From: Microbacterium sp. oral taxon 186 str. F0373
GTDB taxonomy: Bacteria; Actinomycetota; Actinomycetes; Actinomycetales; Microbacteriaceae
NCBI RefSeq assembly: GCF_000411455.1
Contig: NZ_KE150457.1
Coordinates: forward strand, 2,010,023 to 2,074,022
Length of the DNA: 64,000 nt
Direction: 5' to 3'
Shown here: one piece after another, positions 28,274-37,179 of the stretch
Layout: each line of letters opens with the position of its first letter
Position numbering within the stretch: the stretch's first letter is position 1
Position numbers and translations under genes: made by a program
The notes under the pieces: model-generated
Told to the model about the DNA's origin: nothing
Seen by the model: only the letters and a program-made list of their open reading frames with translations
Database searches by the model: none

Positions 28274-29033
28274 TCTGTTCGACCTCAGCGGACGCACAGC
28301 CCTCGTCACGGGATCCTCGCGCGGGCTCGGACAGAGCCTTGCGACGGGGCTCGCCGAGGCCGGAGCGCGCGTGATCGTCCACGGCCGCAGCAGCGAGGGC
28401 GTGGCGGAAAGCGCCGCCCTGCTGGCCGCGCAGACGGGAAGCCTTCCCGAGACGGTCGTCTTCGACGTGACGGATGCCGCGGCCGTCGACGCCGCGATCA
28501 CAGAGCTCATCGCGCGCGTCGGTGTTCCCGACATCCTCGTCAACAACGCCGGTATCCAGCGTCGGGCGCCGTTCGCCGAGTTCTCCGTCACCGACTGGGA
28601 CGACGTCATCGCCACGAACCTCTCCAGCGCGTTCTACGTGTCCCGCTTCATCGCGCCGGGGATGATCGCGCGCGGCTCGGGAAAGATCATCAACATCGCG
28701 TCGGTGCAGTCGGCCCTGGCGCGACAGACGATCGCGCCGTACTCCGCGAGCAAGGGCGGCATCGCGCAGCTGTCGCGAGGAATGGCCGCCGATCTGGCAC
28801 GCCACGGCATCCAGGTGAACACCCTGTCGCCGGGCTACTTCGCCACGGAGATGAATGCGGCGCTGGTCGCCGACGAGGACTTCACCGCCTGGGTCGCCCA
28901 GCGCACCCCGGCGGGCCGCTGGGGCCGTGTCGAGGAACTGCGCGGACCCTTGACCTTCCTCGCCTCGGCGGCGAGCGACTTCGTGAGCGGACAGAATCTG
29001 TTCGTCGACGGCGGCATGACCGCGGTCGTGTGA
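28266..29033 (+). CDS. SDR oxidoreductase, IdnO-like gluconate 5-dehydrogenase
   Basis: 255 residues. TGSSRGLG near the start binds NAD(P), NNAG follows, and catalytic Ser, Tyr and Lys are in INIASVQSAL and YSASKGG. The end LFVDGGMTAVV is typical. The start is a TTG inside the gntP end; no ATG or GTG in frame gives the N-terminus SDLFDLSGRTALVTG. Between GntP and an IdnD-like enzyme, reduction of 5-ketogluconate to gluconate is the likely reaction. Confidence 0.85.
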   Translation: MSDLFDLSGRTALVTGSSRGLGQSLATGLAEAGARVIVHGRSSEGVAESAALLAAQTGSLPETVVFDVTDAAAVDAAITELIARVGVPDILVNNAGIQRRAPFAEFSVTDWDDVIATNLSSAFYVSRFIAPGMIARGSGKIINIASVQSALARQTIAPYSASKGGIAQLSRGMAADLARHGIQVNTLSPGYFATEMNAALVADEDFTAWVAQRTPAGRWGRVEELRGPLTFLASAASDFVSGQNLFVDGGMTAVV

Positions 29034-29049
29034 TCGAGAGGAGCAACCC

Positions 29050-30078
29050 ATGGATGCGGTCGTGATCAGAGGACGCCAGGACGTGACGGTCGAGGAAGTC
29101 CGCGTGCCGCCGTGCGCTCCCGGACAGGTGCGCCTGCGGGTCGGTTACGTCGGCATCTGCGGCTCTGACCTGCACTACTACTTCGACGGGGCGAACGGAG
29201 CGTTCGTGGTGACCGAACCTCTGGTTCCCGGCCACGAACTCGCCGGCTGGGTCGAGCACGATCCCTCGGGAACCTGGCCGCCCGGCACGCCCGTCACGGT
29301 GCACCCGGCACGTTTCGGAACGTCCCTGCCCGGCATCGCACAGGCGCCGCACCTGTGGCCCGGCGGCTCATACCTCGGCAGCGCCTCGACCACCCCGCAC
29401 ACGCAGGGGGCGATGGTCGACGACCTCGTGGTCGACGCGGCGATGGTGCGCGTCCTGCCGGACACCCTCCCGGTGCGGCGTGCGACGCTGGCGGAGCCGC
29501 TCGCGGTGGCGCTGCACGGCGTCGGTCGCGCCGGTGATCTCCAGGGGGCCCGCGTGCTGGTGTGCGGGGCCGGGCCGATCGGACTGCTCGCCGTGGTCGC
29601 TGCCCGTGCGCGTGGCGCGGCCGTCGTCGACGTCAGCGACCTGCTGCCCGAAGCGCTCGATCGCGCCGCCGCACTGGGGGCCGATCGCACCTGGCGTGCC
29701 GGCAGCGACGATGTTCCCGTGGAGGCCTACGATGTGGTGCTCGAGTGCTCGGGCGCGGCGGCCGCGGTCAACACTGCCGTCTGCGCTGTGCGTCGGCGCG
29801 GCGTCGTCGTGCAGATCGGGATGCTGCCGAACGAGCCCCGTCCGATCAACCTTGCCCCCGTGGTCGCCAAGGAGGTGACGCTCACCGGTGCCTTCCGTTT
29901 TCTCGACGAGATGGAAGAGGCGATCGCTCTGCTGGATGCGCAGCCCGGCGTAGAGAGCGTCATCACGCACGAGTTCGCGCCCTCGAATGCCGAGGCGGCG
30001 TTCGAGACCGCTCGCGACTCGGCATCCAGCGCCAAGGTGATCGTAGCCATGGCGTCCGCGCGAGAGGCAGGGCAGTGA
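29050..30078 (+). CDS. IdnD-like L-idonate 5-dehydrogenase (MDR family)
   Basis: 342-residue medium-chain dehydrogenase. GICGSDLHYY and PGHELAG carry the catalytic zinc Cys, His and Glu; VCGAGPIGLLAVVAARARG is the Rossmann segment; LTGAFRFLDEMEEA resembles the E. coli IdnD C-terminal half. The structural-zinc loop, four cysteines in E. coli IdnD, reads HPARFGTSLPGIAQAPHL here with no Cys. Expected reaction: L-idonate to 5-ketogluconate with NAD(P). Preceded by GAGAGGAG and followed directly by gluconokinase. Confidence 0.85.
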   Translation: MDAVVIRGRQDVTVEEVRVPPCAPGQVRLRVGYVGICGSDLHYYFDGANGAFVVTEPLVPGHELAGWVEHDPSGTWPPGTPVTVHPARFGTSLPGIAQAPHLWPGGSYLGSASTTPHTQGAMVDDLVVDAAMVRVLPDTLPVRRATLAEPLAVALHGVGRAGDLQGARVLVCGAGPIGLLAVVAARARGAAVVDVSDLLPEALDRAAALGADRTWRAGSDDVPVEAYDVVLECSGAAAAVNTAVCAVRRRGVVVQIGMLPNEPRPINLAPVVAKEVTLTGAFRFLDEMEEAIALLDAQPGVESVITHEFAPSNAEAAFETARDSASSAKVIVAMASAREAGQ

Positions 30079-30587
30079 GCATGGCCTCCCGTGCACCGCG
30101 CATCGTCGTGATGGGTCCGAGCGGCTCGGGCAAGACCGCCGTCGGGGCCGCGCTGGCCGTCGACTTCGGCGTCGACTTCGTGGATGCCGACGACCTGCAC
30201 CCCGCGCAGAACGTCGCCAAAATGGAGTCGGGCGTGCCGCTCGATGACGACGACCGCCGTCCCTGGCTCGACGTCGTCGGGCAGCGCCTGGCCTCGTCGC
30301 CCGGACTGGTCATGGCCTGTTCCGCTCTCGCGCGTCGCTATCGCGATCGCATCCGCACGGCCGCGCCCGATGCCCGCTTCGTCGAGCTCGTCGTGTCGCG
30401 CGAAGAGCTCGACCGCCGGATGCGCTCGCGGCAGCACTTCATGCCGGTGGCCCTCCTGGAGTCCCAGCTGGCGACGCTCGAGCACCTCGGTGCGGACGAG
30501 GACGGGGTCGCCGTCGAGAACATCGGGGGCATCATCGAGGTCGCCGCTCGCGCGCGCACCGCTCTCGACCGGGCCGACCGGCGATAG
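30075..30587 (+). CDS. gntK: Gluconokinase (GntK/IdnK)
   Basis: About 170 residues. P-loop MGPSGSGKTAVG, then VDADDLHPAQNVAKMESGVPLDDDDRRPWL, the gluconokinase signature, and CSALARRYRDRIR with the R-x-x-Y-R element. It phosphorylates gluconate to 6-phosphogluconate, which Gnd (19.2-20.7 kb) then oxidises. The GTG at 30075 overlaps the IdnD stop and has AGAGG 7 nt upstream; an ATG 6 nt later is the alternative. It ends the gntP-idnO-idnD operon, followed by a gluconokinase-like paralogue. Confidence 0.93.
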   Translation: MSMASRAPRIVVMGPSGSGKTAVGAALAVDFGVDFVDADDLHPAQNVAKMESGVPLDDDDRRPWLDVVGQRLASSPGLVMACSALARRYRDRIRTAAPDARFVELVVSREELDRRMRSRQHFMPVALLESQLATLEHLGADEDGVAVENIGGIIEVAARARTALDRADRR

Positions 30588-30671
30588 CGGACGCGGGCGG
30601 CGACGCGCAGGCGAGGTACGCTCGCATCGCGGGTTCGAGCGGTCGGTCCCGACGGGGCAGCGGAGGTGAAG

Positions 30672-31088
30672 ATGGCGCGGGTCGTGCTGATGGGTTCGTC
30701 GGATGCCGCGGTCGAGCTCACCGGAGCAGCGCTCGCCGCCCGACTGCGCGCCCGCTACATCGACGGCGACGAGTTGCGACCGCCCCCGCGGCGCCGGCGC
30801 CGGCGCGGTGAGTCGATGCCGATTCCGTCGGACGCCGAGATCTGGCTGGACGCGCTTCGTCTCGTGCTCGTGGAGGCGGCCGCCGTCGTCGTGACGACCG
30901 GTCCCCTCACGCGCGTGGCCAGAGACGCCGTTCGCGCGCGTGTGCGCGACGTCGTGTTCGTCGAACTCGTCGGCCGAGACAGTGTCGGCGAGCCTTTGAC
31001 TGAGGACGAGGCAGGCTTCCGCGTTGCCACGGGGGCCGATCTGCAGGTCGTCGTGGATCGGATCGCCGATCTGCTCACGGCGCGGTGA
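30672..31088 (+). CDS. P-loop-less gluconokinase-like protein
   Basis: 138 residues that align by eye along the neighbouring gluconokinase: VVLMGSS at the start, GAALAARLRARYIDGDELRPP, then WLDALRLVLVEAAAVVVTTGPLTRVARD and VVFVELVG. The Walker A of GntK (GPSGSGKT) is replaced by GSSDAAVE, the substrate loop is replaced by an Arg-rich stretch, and the C-terminal lid is shortened. It should not bind ATP normally. GGAGG lies 5 nt before the chosen ATG, so it is likely translated. It may be a regulatory pseudokinase or a decaying duplicate. Confidence 0.7.
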   Translation: MARVVLMGSSDAAVELTGAALAARLRARYIDGDELRPPPRRRRRRGESMPIPSDAEIWLDALRLVLVEAAAVVVTTGPLTRVARDAVRARVRDVVFVELVGRDSVGEPLTEDEAGFRVATGADLQVVVDRIADLLTAR

Positions 31089-31130
31089 TCTCGACGCCGC
31101 GTCGCGGATGCCGGCCGCGGCGGGAGCGGA

Positions 31131-31253
31131 TCAGTCCTTGCGGTAGCCGGAGCGGCCGAGCGTGAAGAGTGCTCCGACGACGGCGACGGCCGATCCCACC
31201 GACATCAGGCCGATGATCCACAGGAGTGCGTGCGACATCCAGCCGTAGTCCAT
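31131..31253 (-). CDS. 40-residue single-span membrane protein
   Basis: A strong ribosome site (GGAGG, 5 nt before the ATG) opens a 40-codon frame: a short polar start MDYGWMSH, one hydrophobic helix ALLWIIGLMSVGSAVAVVGALFTL and a basic tail GRSGYRKD. It is convergent with the gluconokinase-like gene and divergent from rplY. Function unknown. In-frame upstream starts would add only Arg/Pro-rich sequence crossing the rplY promoter region. The 275 bp to the rplY start hold nothing else I can name. Confidence 0.65.
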   Translation of the reverse strand: MDYGWMSHALLWIIGLMSVGSAVAVVGALFTLGRSGYRKD

Positions 31254-31528
31254 GGGTTCCTCCGGAGTGAGAGACGAGTGAGCGGGGCCTCGGCCGCGCG
31301 AGCGCGCCCGTTCGGGCACCGTCTCCATCGTAGCGGCGTCGCTGGTAGACTGATCTCCTCCCTCGGCGAGGGATGCCGCGCGTTCGCGCATCGGCATCCG
31401 TGATCGACGCGGTGATGCGGGCCCACGCGGTTCGGACGCACAGTCCGGGCGGGCTCTCCTCACGTGACCACGTTCGAGTCGAGACCCAGACCCAGACCAG
31501 GGCGAGATGCCCGCAAGGAGAATCCATC

Positions 31529-32146
31529 ATGTCGACCGAGACCGACACCAAGGTCATCGCCGAGCTTCGCGAGAACTTCGGCAAGGGCTTCGCCCGCCGC
31601 CTGCGCGCCGCGGGCAAGATCCCCGCCGTCATCTACGGCCACGGCACCGACCCGGTGCACGTCGCGCTGCCCGGCCACCAGGTCGCGCTGCTCGTGCGTC
31701 GCGCCAACGTCGTGCTCGAGCTGGAGATCGCCGGCGCACAGCAGCTCACGCTGGTCAAGGACGTGCAGAAGGACCCCGTGCAGCAGATCATCGAGCACAT
31801 CGACCTGCTCGTCGTGAAGAAGGGCGAGAAGGTTCAGGTCGACGTTCCCGTCGTCGTCGTCGGCGAGCCCTTCGCCGGCACGATCGTCAACCTCGACAAC
31901 ACGACCGTGTCGCTCGAGGTCGAGGCCACGCACATCCCCGAGAACGTCGAGGTCGACGTCGACGGACTCGAGGAGGGCACGCACATCACGGCCGCCGACC
32001 TGAAGCTGCCGCGCGGTGCGGTGCTGGTCACCGACCGCGAGACCCTCATCGTCGCGATCTCCGCGCCGGCCACGGCCGAGGCCGCTGAGATCGAGGCGGC
32101 CGACGAGGCCGTCGCCGAGGAGCAGTCGGAAGAAGCTGCCGAGTAA
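31529..32146 (+). CDS. rplY: Large-subunit ribosomal protein L25 (Ctc form)
   Basis: 205 residues: an N-terminal 5S rRNA-binding L25 domain ([24 protein letters not shown]) and a C-terminal TL5/Ctc beta domain ([21 protein letters not shown]), with an acidic Glu/Ala tail. AAGGAG precedes the ATG. The two-domain form is usual for actinobacteria. Followed by a hairpin and then pth, a very common pair. Confidence 0.94.
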   Translation: MSTETDTKVIAELRENFGKGFARRLRAAGKIPAVIYGHGTDPVHVALPGHQVALLVRRANVVLELEIAGAQQLTLVKDVQKDPVQQIIEHIDLLVVKKGEKVQVDVPVVVVGEPFAGTIVNLDNTTVSLEVEATHIPENVEVDVDGLEEGTHITAADLKLPRGAVLVTDRETLIVAISAPATAEAAEIEAADEAVAEEQSEEAAE

Positions 32147-32160
32147 TCGACGCATCATGA

Positions 32161-32201
32161 ACGAAGCCCGTCGCCGCCGATACTGGTGGGGCGGGCTTCG
32201 T
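32161..32201. terminator. Hairpin between rplY and pth
   Basis: ACGAAGCCCG (32161-32170) and CGGGCTTCGT (32192-32201) form a perfect 10-bp stem with a 21-nt loop just after the rplY stop. No T-run follows, so it could be an attenuator or mRNA-stability element instead. Confidence 0.55.
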
Positions 32202-32228
32202 CGTGGATCGACCGGTGAGGATGTGAGC

Positions 32229-32813
32229 ATGGCCGAAACGTGGCTGGTGGTGGGCCTGGGCAACCCCGGTGTCCGTTACGAGAACACGCGTCACAACGTG
32301 GGGCAGATGGTGATCGGCGAGCTCGCGTCACGGCGGGGGGAGACGTTGCGTGCGCACAAGGCGAACGCGCGTGTCGCGGAGAGCTGGTTGCGTCCGGGGG
32401 GTGCGAAGCTCGTGCTGGCGACCCCCAACTCCTACATGAACGTGTCGGGCGGGCCCGTGTCGCAGCTCGCGCGTTTCTACGACGTGCCCGCCGAACGCAT
32501 CGTGCTCGTCCACGACGAGCTCGACATCCCGTTCGACACCATCAAGCTCAAGACCGGCGGCGGCCACGGCGGCCACAACGGCATCCGCGATGTCGCCAAG
32601 GCCCTCGGCACCCCGGACTTCCCGCGCGTGCGGGTGGGTATCGGCCGCCCCCCGGGACGGCAGGATCCTGCGGACTGGGTTCTCGATCCGTTCTCATCGA
32701 CCGAGCGGACCTCGCTGGCGCTGCTGATCTCGGACGCTGCCGATGCGGTCGAGCTGCTCGTCGGGGAGGGGTTGCTCGCGGCGCAGCAGAAGCATCACGC
32801 GCCGCGCGCCTGA
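32229..32813 (+). CDS. pth: Peptidyl-tRNA hydrolase
   Basis: 194 residues; frees tRNA from drop-off peptidyl-t[25 protein letters not shown] contains the catalytic His, with Asn in [13 protein letters not shown], Asp in VHDELDIPF and the loop [14 protein letters not shown]. The ATG was chosen because GGTGAGGA lies 7 nt before it; a GTG two codons upstream is also in frame. Follows rplY and precedes mfd. Confidence 0.96.
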   Translation: MAETWLVVGLGNPGVRYENTRHNVGQMVIGELASRRGETLRAHKANARVAESWLRPGGAKLVLATPNSYMNVSGGPVSQLARFYDVPAERIVLVHDELDIPFDTIKLKTGGGHGGHNGIRDVAKALGTPDFPRVRVGIGRPPGRQDPADWVLDPFSSTERTSLALLISDAADAVELLVGEGLLAAQQKHHAPRA

Positions 32814-32852
32814 GGTCGCGGACGGTTCCGCCTGCCGACGCGTGCGGAGGGG

Positions 32853-33407
32853 TCAGGAGTACGTCGGGATTGCCGCGACCACGCCGGCGAGAACGGCGAG
32901 CGTGACCGCGACGGCGTAGACGATCGGCCCCGTCGCCGCGACGATGACGGCGCCGACGCCCTGCCCCCGTCCCCGACGGCTCGCGATCGCGACGATTCCC
33001 TGTATCAGGGCCCAGACACCGAGGGCGGTTCCCGCCCAGAACCCGATCTCGGCCCACAGCACGAGACCGCGCACGGGACTCAGCAGGGCGAGGGTCTGAT
33101 CGTCCGAGAGATGTTCGAGGGACCGGGTGGATGTCAGGTCAGCGCGGGCGACGGCGCCCGTCGCGGCGGCGAAGCTCGTGGTCGCGCTGAGCGCCGACGC
33201 CACAGCGACGGCGCAGACGGCGGCGATCAACGCGATCGTGCCCAGAGCCTTCGAGGGGGCGGGCGGGGGCGTCGTCGCGGACGGCGGCAGATAGACCGGA
33301 GGAGCACCTGGCACGGACTGGACGTAGCCGCCGGCGTGCCAGGCGCCCGGTCCCGGCGCTCCCGCCACGGCGGGCGGTACGGGGGCGTGCTGCGGGTTCT
33401 CGCTCAC
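32853..33407 (-). CDS. Pro-rich N-terminus membrane protein, unknown function
   Basis: 184 residues. The first 50 are Pro/Ala/Gly-rich and cytosolic; then hydrophobic stretches occur at about 54-80, 117-142 and 150-178, with an outer loop (TSTRSLEHLSDDQTLALL) between the first two. It resembles DUF4190-type actinobacterial membrane proteins in layout, though I cannot name the family with certainty. GTG start. It lies between pth and mfd on the opposite strand, divergent from mfd. Confidence 0.75.
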   Translation of the reverse strand: MSENPQHAPVPPAVAGAPGPGAWHAGGYVQSVPGAPPVYLPPSATTPPPAPSKALGTIALIAAVCAVAVASALSATTSFAAATGAVARADLTSTRSLEHLSDDQTLALLSPVRGLVLWAEIGFWAGTALGVWALIQGIVAIASRRGRGQGVGAVIVAATGPIVYAVAVTLAVLAGVVAAIPTYS

Positions 33408-33518
33408 CAGCTCATCCTAGGGACAACCCCGGTGAGAGCAGGAGCCTCATCGTCGCGCACCCCTCACGCGGGGCCGGCGGGCGAAGCGCGTGTCGGTGGG
33501 GCGCCGTAGACTCGTTCG

Positions 33519-36500
33519 GTGACAGTTTCCGGGATCGTTCGCGCCCTCCTTCAGGCGGACGTGGTCCGCGAATCCGTCGAGTCCGCGCTGTCAGACGCCG
33601 ATTTCTCGATGATTCCGGGGCTGGACGCACCGCTGCTGGCCGCGCTGCTGGATCGTCGGCGCGCCGCGGGTCTGCCGGGCGTGCTGTTGGCCGTGGCTCC
33701 CACAGGCCGCCGGGCGGAGGCGCTCGGGGCGGCGTTGTCCGACGTCATCCCGGATGCCGAGGTGCTGCACTTTCCCGCCTGGGAGACGCTTCCGCACGAG
33801 CGGCTGAGCCCCTCGCCCGAGACGGTCGGACGCCGTCTGGCTCTGCTGCGCGCCGTCGCGAGCTGGGACGGACGACGCCCGCTTGTCGTGACCGCCTCCG
33901 TGCGCAGCGCCCTTCAGCCCCTCGCGGCCGGACTGACCGATGCGGGTGTCATCGCGCTGTCGGTGGGCGGACGCGGATACGACCTCGATGGCGTCACGCA
34001 CCGTCTCGTGGATCTTGCCTACCACCGGGTCGACATGGTCTCCCGCCGCGGCGAGTTCGCCGTTCGCGGCGGCATCCTCGACGTCTTCCCGCCGGCGGCC
34101 GACCACCCGTATCGGGTCGAGTTCTTCGGCGACGAGATCGATCAGATCCGCGCGTTCTCCGTCGCCGACCAGCGCTCTCTGCCCGGAGAGATGACAGACA
34201 TCACTCTCCTGCCCAGCCGCGAGCTGCTGTTGACGCCCGCGGTCCGCGAGCGCGCGGCGGCGCTGCGCGAGCGCTTCCCCGGTCTGCGAAGCATGCTGGA
34301 GAAGATGAGCGAGGGGATCCCCGTGGAGGGGATGGAATCCCTCCTGCCCGTGCTCGCCGACGCGGTGGTGCCACTCACCGACTACCTGCCGTCCGGTGCG
34401 GCGGTCGCACTCGTCGATCCGGAGCGTGCCGTCGGCCGCGCCATGACCCTGGGCGAGACCAACCGCGAGTTCCTCGAGGCGGCGTGGAGCGCCGCCGTCG
34501 CCGGCGCCGACACCCCGATCGACCTGGGCTCCGGAGACTTCCTCACCCTGCCCGAGCTGCAAGCGGCGGCATCGGCCCGCTCCGGCGTGTGGTGGACCCT
34601 CAGCGGCTTCGACTCGGGTGAGGCGGATGCCGCGGCCGACCTCGCCGGCCTGGCCTCCGCGCCGCGCAGCGATGTCGTCCGCGTGCCCGGATCGGCGGTG
34701 CCGTCATTCCAGGGCAACGTCGACGGCGCGACCGCGCACGTCGCACAGCTGCTCGCCGAGGGGTGGCGTGTCGTGGTCGCCGCCTCGGGTGTCGGACTGG
34801 TCGATCGCGCCCGCGACGTGCTCGCCGAGCGGGGCATCGCCGCACGCAGCGTCGACGAGCTCCACGATGCTCCGGAACCGGGCGTCGCCGTCACGGTCGT
34901 CGGAGCGTTGGAGAGCGGCTTCGAGCAGCCCGAGGCGCGACTGGCCGTGCTCACCGAGGCGGAGTTCTACGGCCGCACGATCGGCGCCGACAGCCGGGTC
35001 GTGAAGAAGCTCGCCTCCCGTCGCCGCAACGTCGTCGACCCGCTGCAGCTGAAGGCGGGCGACATCGTCGTGCACGCCACCCACGGCATCGGCCGCTTCG
35101 TCGAGCTCGTGCAGCGCGAGGTCTCCAGCGGCGGCCGCAACGCGGTCAAGACCACACGCGAGTACCTCGTGCTCGAGTACGCCCCCTCCAAGCGCGGGCA
35201 CCCCGGCGACAAGCTCTTCGTCCCCACCGACCAGCTCGATCTGCTGAGCAAGTACGTCGGCGGCGAAGCGCCCACACTGTCGAAGATGGGCGGCAGCGAC
35301 TGGGCCGCGGCCAAGGGCAAGGCACGAAAGGCCGTCCGCGACATCGCCGTCGAACTCGTCAAGCTCTACTCCGCGCGCATGGCCGCCAAGGGCTACGCGT
35401 TCGGTCCGGACACGCCGTGGCAGCGTGAGCTGGAAGAGGCGTTCCCCTTCGCCGAGACTCCCGACCAGCTGCAGACCATCGAGGAGATCAAGGCCGACAT
35501 GGAGCGGCCGATCCCGATGGACCGCCTGCTCTCGGGCGATGTCGGCTTCGGCAAGACCGAGGTCGCGGTGCGTGCCGCCTTCAAGGCGATTCAGGACGGC
35601 AAGCAGGTCGCCATGCTCGTGCCCACGACGCTTCTGGTCAAACAGCACCTCGACACGTTCACCGAGCGGTTCGCAGGCTTTCCCGTGAAGGTGCGTCCGC
35701 TTTCGCGGTTCCAGTCCGACAAGGAAGCGCGCGAGATCGTCGCGGGCCTTCTGGAGGGCAGCGTCGACATGGTCATCGGGACCCACCGCATCCTCACCGA
35801 GAAGGTCGCCTTCAAAGATCTCGGACTCATGATCATCGACGAGGAGCAGCGGTTCGGCGTCGAGCACAAGGATGCGCTGAAGAAGCTCAAGACGAATGTC
35901 GACATCCTCGCGATGAGCGCGACCCCGATCCCGCGAACACTCGAGATGGCCGTCACCGGCATCCGCGAGATGTCGACGCTGCAGACGCCGCCCGAGGACC
36001 GGCATCCGATCCTCTCCTACGTCGGTCCGCGCAGCGACAAGCAGATCGCCGCGGCGATCCGTCGGGAGCTCCTGCGCGAGGGTCAGATCTTCTACGTCCA
36101 CAACCGCGTGCAGTCGATTCAACGCGTCGCCGCCCAGCTTGCCGAGCTGGTGCCCGAGGCGCGGGTCGCCGTCGCCCACGGTCAGATGGGCGAGCATGCG
36201 CTCGAGGAGGTCGTGGACGGCTTCTGGGAACGGCGCTTCGACGTGCTGGTGTCGACGACCATCATCGAGACCGGCCTGGACATCTCCAACGCCAACACGA
36301 TCATCATCGACCGTGCCGACAAGTACGGCCTCAGCCAGCTCCACCAGCTGCGCGGGCGTGTCGGTCGCGGGCGGGAGCGCGCCTACGCCTACTTCCTCTA
36401 CGACGAGATGAAGCCGCTGTCGGAAACCGCCGCCGATCGCCTGGAGACCATCGCCGTCAACAACGACCTCGGCAGCGGTATGCAGGTCGCCCTGAAGGAC

Positions 36501-37145
36501 CTCGAGCTGCGCGGTGCCGGAAATCTCCTGGGCGCCGAGCAGGCCGGCCACATCGCCGGCGTCGGCTTCGACCTCTACCTGCGCATGATCGGCGAAGCGG
36601 TCGCGACGTTCCGCGGCGACGAGGTGGACGGGCCGACCGAGCTGCGCCTGGAGCTGCCGATCGACGCGCGCCTGCCCGAGAGCTACATCGACAGTGAGCG
36701 GCTGCGTCTGGAGGCCTACCAGAAGCTCTCCGCAGCGGCCTCGCCCGATGCGCGCACGCGCGGCGGGGATGCCGGGTCCTCCACCGACCCGATCGACCTC
36801 GTGATCGAGGAGCTCACAGACCGCTACGGCACGCCGCCGCGCGAAGTCGACGGGCTCGTCGCCATCGCGCGCCTGCGCCGCCGCGCCGCTGTCGCGGGCC
36901 TCAGCGACGTCGTCGCGATGGGGCCGAACCTGCGGGTCGTGCCGGCACCGGCATCCGATTCTCTGCGCGTGCGGCTGCAGCGGCTCTATCCGAAGTCGAA
37001 GGTGCTCGCGGGGGGCGAGGCGATGGTCGTTCCGCTGCCGACCGCGGCGGGGGAGCCGCTCGGAGACGGCGATCTCATCGCCTGGGTCGCTCAGCTCATC
37101 GACCAGCTCTACCCGCTCCCGGTCGCGGAGGCCGTCGAAGCCTGA
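33519..37145 (+). CDS. mfd: Transcription-repair coupling factor Mfd
   Basis: 1208 residues. Removes stalled RNA polymerase from lesions and recruits UvrAB. The UvrB-like N-terminal module has LHFPAWETLPHERLSPSPETVGRR; the RNA polymerase-interacting CarD-like domain starts near 510 (LKAGDIVVHATHGIGRFVEL); the translocase has Walker A GDVGFGKTEVA near 672 and the DEEQ box IIDEEQRFG; helicase motifs SATPIPRTLEMA and QLRGRVGRGRERAYAY follow, with a TRCF C-terminal domain. GTG start. Length matches the family. Confidence 0.97.
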   Translation: MTVSGIVRALLQADVVRESVESALSDADFSMIPGLDAPLLAALLDRRRAAGLPGVLLAVAPTGRRAEALGAALSDVIPDAEVLHFPAWETLPHERLSPSPETVGRRLALLRAVASWDGRRPLVVTASVRSALQPLAAGLTDAGVIALSVGGRGYDLDGVTHRLVDLAYHRVDMVSRRGEFAVRGGILDVFPPAADHPYRVEFFGDEIDQIRAFSVADQRSLPGEMTDITLLPSRELLLTPAVRERAAALRERFPGLRSMLEKMSEGIPVEGMESLLPVLADAVVPLTDYLPSGAAVALVDPERAVGRAMTLGETNREFLEAAWSAAVAGADTPIDLGSGDFLTLPELQAAASARSGVWWTLSGFDSGEADAAADLAGLASAPRSDVVRVPGSAVPSFQGNVDGATAHVAQLLAEGWRVVVAASGVGLVDRARDVLAERGIAARSVDELHDAPEPGVAVTVVGALESGFEQPEARLAVLTEAEFYGRTIGADSRVVKKLASRRRNVVDPLQLKAGDIVVHATHGIGRFVELVQREVSSGGRNAVKTTREYLVLEYAPSKRGHPGDKLFVPTDQLDLLSKYVGGEAPTLSKMGGSDWAAAKGKARKAVRDIAVELVKLYSARMAAKGYAFGPDTPWQRELEEAFPFAETPDQLQTIEEIKADMERPIPMDRLLSGDVGFGKTEVAVRAAFKAIQDGKQVAMLVPTTLLVKQHLDTFTERFAGFPVKVRPLSRFQSDKEAREIVAGLLEGSVDMVIGTHRILTEKVAFKDLGLMIIDEEQRFGVEHKDALKKLKTNVDILAMSATPIPRTLEMAVTGIREMSTLQTPPEDRHPILSYVGPRSDKQIAAAIRRELLREGQIFYVHNRVQSIQRVAAQLAELVPEARVAVAHGQMGEHALEEVVDGFWERRFDVLVSTTIIETGLDISNANTIIIDRADKYGLSQLHQLRGRVGRGRERAYAYFLYDEMKPLSETAADRLETIAVNNDLGSGMQVALKDLELRGAGNLLGAEQAGHIAGVGFDLYLRMIGEAVATFRGDEVDGPTELRLELPIDARLPESYIDSERLRLEAYQKLSAAASPDARTRGGDAGSSTDPIDLVIEELTDRYGTPPREVDGLVAIARLRRRAAVAGLSDVVAMGPNLRVVPAPASDSLRVRLQRLYPKSKVLAGGEAMVVPLPTAAGEPLGDGDLIAWVAQLIDQLYPLPVAEAVEA

Positions 37146-37179
37146 GCGCGCTCTCCGGCCATCCGCCGGTGGCCCGCGC

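Noticed and set aside
31254..31528. Possible riboswitch or structured leader before rplY
   Set aside because: Several GC-rich complementary stretches exist, but none matches a known riboswitch core that I can recognise.
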